Source: Chromera velia (lineage: Eukaryota; Sar; Chromeraceae). From it: 21,012 nucleotides of DNA. Made by a program: the position numbers and the translations under genes. Location: assembly GCA_018398765.1 (NCBI GenBank), contig JAHBMJ010004143.1, positions 40,885 through 61,896 of the forward strand, in the 5' to 3' direction. The notes below the pieces were generated by a model, which made no database searches, was not told where the DNA came from, and saw only the letters and a list, made by a program, of their open reading frames with translations. Of the stretch, positions 9,798 to 18,300 are shown piece after piece (the stretch's first letter is position 1; the number at the start of each line of letters is the position of its first letter).

Positions 9798-10874
9798 AAA
9801 AAAAAAAGAAAGAAAGAAAGAAAGAAAGAAGGAAAGAAAGAAAAAAAGAAAGAAAGAAAGAAAGAAAGAGAGAAAGAAAAAAAGAAAGAAAGAAAGAAGG
9901 AAAGAAAGAAGGAAAGAAAGAAAGACAGAAAAAAAGAAAGAAGGAAAGAAAGAAAGAAAGAAAGAAAGAAAGAAAAAAAGAAAGAAAGAAAGAAAAAAAA
10001 AAAGAAAGGAAAGGGGAGGAAGTTTTACTCAGACAAGACACACATCACTTCTGATCCCTCTTTTACACAAAAACCCGTGGGAAGCGTATAGCTATACCCA
10101 CCCCCAAGACATGCGTGCATTTGTCAGAATTGAGACAGCCACATCCGTTCAGCAAATCGAACACCGTTTCGAAAAGCGACCACACACAGATACGTACGCA
10201 TGCATACACGCATATCTACATATGCACGTATGCATGCGCGCATTTACATTGCTGATCGATCCACGTCCGTCCGCCCAGCTGCTCTCTCTCTGACTCTCTG
10301 TCTGTCTGTCTGTCTCTGTCTTATGCATGTTCATGCAGGCCTCGGACAAGTTCACCCCCCTGTTCCAGAACATTCTCATGGAGGATTCAGCGGCGGTCGT
10401 CTCTCACGCCCTCCAGGCCCTCCACTACCTCTGCGAATACCCCACAGTCAGTCCGTCAGTCAGTCAGTCAGACATACTTACACAACACGACGTGGACAAC
10501 TATTGATAGTGCAGTCAAACTTAGGGAGGGGGCAGAGACTGACTCAATGTCTCGGGCCTTCTTCACAATTCTTTCTGCGAGTCCCCGGAGAGCAGCAGAA
10601 GACCTAGGGCGGCATCTACTTTCCATTTTGCGTGGCCCGTTTTGTACAAGAGCAGCCACTAATTCTCCATTATGCTCAAAACACACTAGATTCCTTAAGC
10701 CTTCAGACTCGACAATCGCTTTCTGTGCTATGTATGGCGGATGCACTGCAGGCCAGGTTTGCTCTCCGGTACCTGGAGCCCTCCATCTCCGAGTACCTTT
10801 CTGATGGTCTGCAGGACCAGGACGCAGTCATGTTTGGAAAGAAGTGCGTGGCGCAGTTGACCTGGGAACCTTAG
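7351..10874 (+). CDS. RSPH14: radial spoke head 14 homologue (RTDR1-like, armadillo repeats), 6 exons
   Basis: Predicted exons: 7351-8021, 8410-8532, 8916-9033, 9399-9515, 10339-10446, 10752-10874. All phases match, giving 419 residues and a TAG stop. Donors are GTCAGC, GTCAGT, GTCAGT, GTGGGG, GTCAGT; acceptors end in CAG. The N-terminal part (about residues 23-110) follows vertebrate RSPH14 closely: a T-AYG start, then LP-L--QL--KD helices, and SYGRGAF where the human protein has SVGRYAF. Residues 25-400 read as armadillo/HEAT-type helical repeats. The family is about 350 residues in animals; this copy is longer through inserts after residue 170 and in exon 3. RSPH14 belongs to the ciliary radial spoke and works in axoneme motility. 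The exon 4 end is the least certain junction, because its donor (GTGGGG) lies directly before a GGAA/GAAA expansion. Confidence 0.85.
8213..8288. repeat. (CT)n(AC)n microsatellite in RSPH14 intron 1
   Basis: A CT run passes into CA repeats with minor breaks, between exons 1 and 2. Confidence 0.95.
9234..9328. repeat. left arm of a long inverted repeat, RSPH14 intron 3
   Basis: 9234-9255 and 9258-9293 are exact reverse complements of 10055-10076 and 10017-10052, with only two mismatched bases between the two blocks. The arm then runs into (CTTT)n at about 9297-9328, which is complementary to the (GAAA)n at the other side. It lies in the intron before exon 4. Confidence 0.95.
9525..10016. repeat. 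polypurine (GAAA/GGAA)n tract, about 490 bases, RSPH14 intron 4
   Basis: Almost only A and G on the plus strand: GGAA/GCAA units first, then GAAA units with A-runs and rare CAGA. It begins within about ten bases of the predicted donor of exon 4. Frames through it are open and encode Lys/Glu/Arg runs, but this is a repeat artefact. Confidence 0.97.
10010..10076. repeat. right arm of the long inverted repeat, RSPH14 intron 4
   Basis: This is the reverse complement of 9234-9299, with 58 of 60 core bases identical, directly after the polypurine tract. Together with the left arm it encloses exon 4 (9399-9515). Confidence 0.95.
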
Positions 10875-11835
10875 CTTAGACTCGGTCTGGAGCGCGTGCC
10901 GTTTGTGTTGTCTGCTCCCTGATGTCTGAGCAGTAATTCATACATTGTATCGTTAAAGTCCGGCCAGCGCTGTCTTGCAAAATCTATGTAGTTGTACGTT
11001 GTATAACCTAGTGCATAACGCAACCGTGAGAGTGACAAATTGCTATAAAACTTTAATGATATTCCTAGTGATGTTCAGATGTACTAATAATGCTCGATTA
11101 TGCTCGAGAGCACCAATAAATCACTTATTACTTTAATATCATTAATCAAATCGTTTGCTAGATTGTTTGTTACTAATTTTGTGAGGTACATGACTGTGTA
11201 CATCTTCTATGTTATGTATGCATTGTGTCTAAAATATGATTGATTGATTGATTGATTGATATGTTCCGCCCATGATAATTTTACATGCATGCGCTATGTT
11301 ATGATAATCATCCGTTTATATTCTTCGGACATTCGACATTGGGGCGGGCCCGGGCCCCCGGAGAGGCCAATCTTCTGGACATAAATCCTAATTGAGATCC
11401 TAATCCTAATCCTAATTCCACTCCTATCCAGCGACATATATTTTTTTTATGCACAGAAAAAAAAATGAATTTTAAAGTATCAACTTGAATTCTATACTAT
11501 GATAATCAATCAATCAAAAATCAATCTTCTTTCGAAACCTAGTTCAAAACAGACACTATCCCACATAAAATTAGGTTATACAACTTACAGAACTAGTAGC
11601 TAGTTACAAAAAGACATCTAAGGGGAATCACTATATCCCAGTATCTATCCCACTATCTCTATTTCCAGTACCTATACTAGAATACCTAATTCAGATATTC
11701 AAGTTAAAATCTCTGTAAATTCTAGGAAAACTCCTTTCATAGTTTTTCTTTTTTTTTCAGAATTCGTTTTTAGAGAAATTGAAAAGCTGGTAGGTGGAAC
11801 AGACGTTGAATTAGTAAATTGAATCAGGCCTCCCC
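10875..11835. other. convergent intergenic region, AT-rich
   Basis: This lies between the stop of the RSPH14 gene (+) and the stop of the RING gene (-), so it contains both 3' untranslated regions and polyadenylation signals. It holds a (TGAT)5 run near 11238, an inverted counterpart (atcaatcaatca) near 11500, dispersed repeat copy B, and a short CCTAAT run near 11400. No gene is seen. Confidence 0.6.
11333..11388. repeat. dispersed repeat copy B, with GC palindrome
   Basis: This matches 1776-1816 at both ends. Between the shared blocks it carries gggcccgggccc, a perfect 12-base palindrome absent from copy A. Confidence 0.6.
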
Positions 11836-12116
11836 TTATCCCTGCTCTCCTTCCCCCGGAGGAAAATCGAAAAAGTCGTCGACTGTTAGAGGTTCAACGA
11901 GGACCTGAGGAAGCAGAATTGAGGAGACAGAAGAACAAACATAAAGATCATCAAAAGAAGAGCGCCAGAGACAGCAACATTGAGGGGGAGGAAGAGGAGC
12001 TGAAGTCGAGCATAAAGAAGACAATGTCTATGTGCAGGTAGATCGAAGAAGAACGAACAAGACTGTGAGACTCTTTGACTCCTCCCCTTGTTTTTTCCCC
12101 CTTCTTTTAAAATATG

Positions 12117-12151
<35 letters not shown>

Positions 12152-12295
12152 TACTCACACAGACACTCACACAGGCACACACACAGGCGCACACACAGGC
12201 GCACACACAGGCGCGCACGCGCACGCACACGCGCGCACACACACACACACGCACGCACACACGCACACACACACACACACACACACATACACGCG

Positions 12296-12344
<49 letters not shown>

Positions 12345-15300
12345 CAAAAGACCGACGTCCGCAAACGAAAGGAGCAGAAAGAATGCAGGAAGGGGGGGAA
12401 GCAGGCTCGTCAGAAAGGAGGTCAGCAAATTAAGGAACGAAATCACAGCACCATCCAGCTGACAACCGGCCAAACAGACAATGCTGACAGATAGATTTAT
12501 CTCTCGCGTATCTCCCCCTAGGCCAGCAGCCGTTTGAGGTAGAGAAAAGGAGATTGAGGTGGCACTCGCACTGAGCCATTAAGGGAGGTTAGCACAGAAA
12601 CAAAAAAAAGAGAGAAGGGGAGAGCACACACAGAGAGAACCAACGAAACCCATATATCTCGCCTGCCTGCCTACCTGCAGCACCACGTGGTGTTGATGCG
12701 ACTGCTGCTGTTCACTCGGATGTGGGTGTCCCCCCCTCCCCCCCCCAATATTAATAAATCTCTGCTGCTGTTGCTGGTTCCTCTGAACGAGGGGTCCCTC
12801 TCCGACTGAATACACAACAGACCCAGCTCCTCCTCCTCCTCCTCCCTCCTCCCCTCTGGCGTCTCTCAAATTCGCGGCATTGGATCTCACGGAAGATCCT
12901 GAGGACACGCGACCTTCTGGCCTCCTCCGCTGCGAATAATCTTGATGATACTGTGTCGGGTCGGCATCACGACCCTGATGCTGCTGCTGCTGGTTGAAGT
13001 TGAAATTCGATCTCTGTGACGGGTTTCTGCTCTGGTGCCTGGACGCGGTCATGCTTCTCGAAAATCCCGTCCGCACCACTCGGGAGAATCCAGAGAGGCC
13101 CAGGGGCGACATGCCGTGGCCCCCAAAGAAGAGACTGATGTTAGAGGGCCGATCGGGGGTCTGCGCTCCAAGCAGCTGCTGCTCTGCTACCAACTGTGCC
13201 TCCACATCTGCAGCCACCGCGATGTTCTGAGGGTCCACTTCCTGAGTTAGAAGCCCCCCACTCGTCCTCTCTCTGTCTCGGTCTGCCTCTCTGTGGTCCT
13301 CTGTGGCAAGCAGGGGATTGCGTGCAGACGAAGAAGACCCCGCACCCCCATTTCCTCCACTTCCAACAAGGGCAGGCGGCTGGATCCTCGACCGGCGTGT
13401 GGGAGGCAGCTGCAGAAGAGAGGGGGAAGCGGAAGCCTGGAAGGCAGACAGAGAGGCAGCCGCAGAGGGCCTTCCAACACCCCCCGCCGCGTCCTCATTA
13501 GGCAAAACTCTCAACGCAAGGGACCGCTCCGAAGAGTCAAAAGCCGCCCTTTCCCTTTCCCTTCCTCTTCCTCCCGGCACCACCTGCTGCCGTTGCGAGA
13601 CGGCTGCTGAGGGCTGCTGAGGGAACGGTCTGGGGGTTCCGAAGGTCCCGGAAAGTCCTCCCCCGGTCGGTTGAAAGGCACGAAAGCTTTTGGGTGTGAA
13701 GATGCCGATCGGGACGGCTGCCCTTTCTTGAATTGACCGACGACTTGTCTGTCTATGTGCAACGCGAACGGCAGTCCTCTCGATGATACGGAGAATTGCT
13801 TTCAGGGGCTGCATGCAAGAAAGGGACAGAGAGAGAGAGAGAGAGAGACAAAAAAAAAAAGAAAAGAGGAGAATCGCCGCTTCTTCAGATCAACTCCATA
13901 CGAACACGCAGCAAACCACACACGAGGGAGGGAAGTCAACAGAATGAAAACCCAAAGGGGACAAATTCGTCTGCTGGCAATCCAAACAAGTGCATTTATT
14001 CTTTTGTGGCCGGCCAGCATCGCGGAAGGTCCATCAAAAGCCAAAGGGAAGGGGAAAGAAAAAAAATAAAGACCTAAGAAAAAAAAGAGAGCAGGAAAGA
14101 AAGAAGCCGACCGACTGCTCCCTCACACGGCACAAAAAAAACGTTTGGCACAAAAAAACATATCACAGCCGCAGGAAAAAAAGTCGCAACCGCAAACAGA
14201 GACATGCAGATAGATTCACACACATGTGCAAGAACGAAGGCCTGTTTGCGTACATACAGACTGCAATTATACGCCACCAGGCAGGCAGGCAGGCAGACAA
14301 TCGAGGGAAAAGATCCTTCCTTCGCTCTCTCGCTGAAAAAGTGCAACTCCCCCACCCACCCACGCACCCACAGACGTACCGACCGACCGACTGACCGATC
14401 TACAAATAGGGCAAGCGAATCGGCCTTGACGCACGAGTTCCTTCGCACAGTCAAGACAAAGCCCTGCGCTCATGCGTTCAGACAAGAACAACACAGAGCA
14501 ATGAATGACGAAGAAGAAAAACGGGAGTACCACAAGCTGATTTTATCTCTTCCTCACACATAAGATCACAGGCGCTGTGACTCTCCCTGAGATCTTCGCT
14601 TGCCCTGCCTGTCATGCAAGCACAACAAACAAAACCTTCTTCTTGTTGACAAATGTCACCAGAGAGAAGCGAACCTCATCATGGAGGACAAAATCAAGAC
14701 AGGAAGAAGGAAGCGAAGCCACTCGACTCGCGCCGTTTCGAGCCAAAAAAAAAAAAAGAAGAGCAAGAAGCCATGTGGGTTCATAACCCACGCCCCCCCA
14801 GAACTGCATTCAATTTTCTCTCCTCCTCCTGCCCTCTCCACCTGCCCCCTACCTGCGTGTCCGCAGTCCGCAATGATGGCGTCGCACTGTCCCTCGAAGC
14901 AGATGAAGCACCTAAGGTCCCTATCCACGTTCTCCAGACGAGACCGCAAGCCTCCATTCCCACTCTGACCCCCGCACCCTCCTTCTCTATTTCCTCCTCC
15001 AACCCTCCCTATCTGTACCCGAACAGACTCTCCTTGTTGGACCCCCACACTCTGTCCTTCCCTGTCCCTTTCCCTCTTCCCCTCTTCCCCCCCCTCTGCT
15101 TCTCCTTCTCCTTCTGCCGCCTGGCGTCTGTGCACAGCATTAGAAGGAGAAGGAAGAGAAGGGACAGACGGACAATCCCGAAAATCAACTACCACCCCCC
15201 ACCTTCCCACAAGAGGAGCCTGTGGCGGCGGTGGATTTGAATTTGACTGCGGAAGTCCGGGCTGCTGAGACTGTTGACCCTGGTGCAACGGCCCCCCTCC

Positions 15301-18300
15301 TTCTCCCTGCTGTTGACCTTGCCCGGCAGAGTCCCGAAGAACAGATGTTGTTGAGGCTGCGTGTGCGTCTTCTGCTGAGGTGAAGGGGAATCGGCCTTCG
15401 TTGCCCTCCCCTCCCTGCTGCTCTCCTTCTCCTCCTCGCTCGTTCGACTGAGTTTCAGTTCCGCCCCCCCCGTTGGCGTTGGTTAGGGAGTTCTGGTTCA
15501 TCCCCGAGATGGGGGCAGATGATGAAGGTGGCCCCGGAAAGCCGTTATTCCTCTCCCCCGCCCGTGGCGGCTGCGAGGGCATCTCTCCAGCGGTATCCCC
15601 CTCTCCCTCTCCGTCTCCCCCCGTCGGCAGAACGACAGAGACAGAGGGAGGGCAGAAGCCCCCGTGCGGCGTCAGCAGTCTCTCTCTTGAGGCATTGGCA
15701 GGGAGAAGGACAGAGGCGGCGGGGGAGGAAGGATGCATTGGCGTCGGTGTTTTGTGATTTGAGACTGAGATTGACTGGAAGAAGGTGAGAAGGGACTGAG
15801 GCGGAGGGTTACGGCTGTAAAAAGTCGCCGTCACACGATACTGCATCCACCCAGGACAGGGCAGGGCAGGACAGGACAAGGCAAGGAGGTGCAAATTATG
15901 AACACATATTTGCCGACAGGTTCAGAGAGAGCACAGCTGTCTGTTGGGTATTGAAGCAGAGACAACCAACCGAGCAGAGGGTATTTCGAGTCAGAAAACA
16001 AATCAAACCCAACCCAACCGAAGCGGCTTTGGTTGAGATCAGAACAGAGAGACACGCAGAGTGGAGGGAGGATTTCTCTCCTTTTTTTTTCTGCGCGCAC
16101 GCAACGTCGCGTCGCATCTCTTTCTTGCAGAGGGGAACATGAGCTCAAAGAAAGAAAGAAAGAAAATGCCTGGGGGAACCCTCTCCACTCAAGTGACGAC
16201 CAGACCATTCCAGGCATTCACAACGAACGAATATGAAGACAGACAAATCTGTCCATTCTCCTCAATGGACACATTGAGATGCAAAAACAAAACAAATCAA
16301 ATGAGCCCACCATTCTCTGCGGAAGATTTTGCCACGCGATCCGAAGTGTCGTTTCGTATGCGGTGACGTTCCTGTCGATTTGGTGAGCCACGCCGATTTG
16401 GGATTCTGCCTGCAGACCCCTCCCCCCCCCCATCCTGCGTCGTCGTGCGGCGTCTCTCTGTCTCTGTCTCTGCCTCCGCGTGCGGGGAACGACCTCGTGC
16501 CTGCCCCCCCCCATGGCGGAAGGGGCTGTGGGGGGTGCGAAGACGTCCGCAGTGTAGAAGAGCTGATGCAGAGCAATGCTACAGACAGACAACGGGGCGC
16601 ATGCAGGCAGGAAGGGGACAGTGAAGGTGAACGCCACACAACGCTCCGACACAATAAATAGGCCATGAGACAGACGTGAGGTTGCTTGCAGGGTGATCGA
16701 TCGTGCAGGACCATGAAGGGGGACTGATTTTCCGGAAGAAGAAACAGAGTGACAGATTACAAGGGCGTTCACAGTGTGAGAGGAGTCATCTCATCTCATT
16801 TCGAAGGACCGTCAAGATTTGGAAGGAAAGACTGTCTTGTCTTTCCCTCCTTCCTTCCTTCCATCCCTCCCTCCCGCTCTTCCGTCTCTTCCTCTGTCTC
16901 CAGGCAGCCACAAACAAAGAAAGACAAGCAGACACACCGTCAGGCAGACAGACAGACATACGTACATAATGCGCCTGCTGAAGGCGATATTGCAGAAGCA
17001 CACCAGGAGAAGCCACGCCACGGGGGACATAAACGCGAGAGTGAGCCTGCAACCACCAGACAGACAGGCAGGCAGGCAGGCAGAGGCAAAAGCAGGTTAG
17101 GAGGGAAAAAGACTCTTCAGACCAAACTCATAAGCTACACGGGGGATTCGGGAGATGGAAGAAACGGGAGAGACGAGGAGATCAAAAGCAAAGAGTGAAA
17201 AAGAAAAGAGACCCGAAGAAAATCCGTCAAAGAGGAGGGAAAAACACATGATGCAGGGAACACCCCTTCCCCTGCAGGGAAAAACTTCTTCTTCCTCCCG
17301 TGTTCCATTCCCGCAAGATGCGCGTGTCTAAAGATAGATCGATACGGACATACAAGAGAAGCCCAAACGCATTCCACAGAGACGGAAGCACACACATATA
17401 CTATACTATCTATCTGTGTCTGTGTGTGATGGATGATGACTGACGGACCCCTTGAAACACTCCGTCTCCGGTCCCTTCTTCCCGTCTCCGCACCAATCTG
17501 CATGTGGTTGTGGACAGTCAGTCGGTCGGAGCACACTGACTGATCTTTCACTTCTTTCAGTCTTCCGAACGAATCAACAAATCGAAGCACCCGATCCTCC
17601 TCACTCATCCGTCGAATGAATGCATGGGTGACTTCCCAGAGAGGCCCTCCAACCCACTCGAATTTGCTTCTTTCTTTTTCCTTCCTTCAATGCACTTTCT
17701 GTCCTCTACTTTCGTTTCCTTCCTTGCCGCCTCTTCATCTGAAGAGCTGGGCGAATTCCTTCCAGGCTTCTTAAAGGAAGGAAGACACAATGCAGGGAAT
17801 GGCCGAACAAACGACCCGCCCTTCTTCATGCACAAGGGAATCGCCCAATGATTCGGGTATTCTTAATTGATTCTACAAAGACGAGCTAAGCGTCGATCTG
17901 ACGCTAAATGTGACGCGCAAAAACAACGGCTGAAAGATGAGAAGAATTAAGTGATTCAATACCCCTGCGTATTGACTGACAGAACCCGACCGACCGACCA
18001 ACCTCCTTCCAGCAGTTCCCCCGCCGTGGAGACGCTCAGGTAGAGAGACATGGACAGAGAGGACACGAAGAGGATACCCAGAAGAGAAGCGCAAACTGAA
18101 AGAAAAAAAGAAAGAAAGAAAGAAAGAAAGAAAGCAAATAATCGAACAGAGAGAGAACGGAGAGACCAAATCAAAAAGCCAACAACCTGCAACGCATTTT
18201 TTTCCTTTCTTTCTTTGTGAAGCGAAGCAAGAGACGGTGGAATGGAGGAATGATGAATGAAAAAAGCTTCGGACAAGAAAGAGAGAGAGGGCATGAACGA

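Noticed and set aside
9399-10293. Long Lys/Glu/Arg open frames through the GAAA tract
   Set aside because: A GAAA repeat is open in all frames. The first 39 codons are RSPH14 exon 4; the rest is repeat-encoded and lies in the intron.
11390-11420. Telomere-like CCTAAT repeats
   Set aside because: Only about three imperfect units inside AT-rich intergenic DNA; no extended array.
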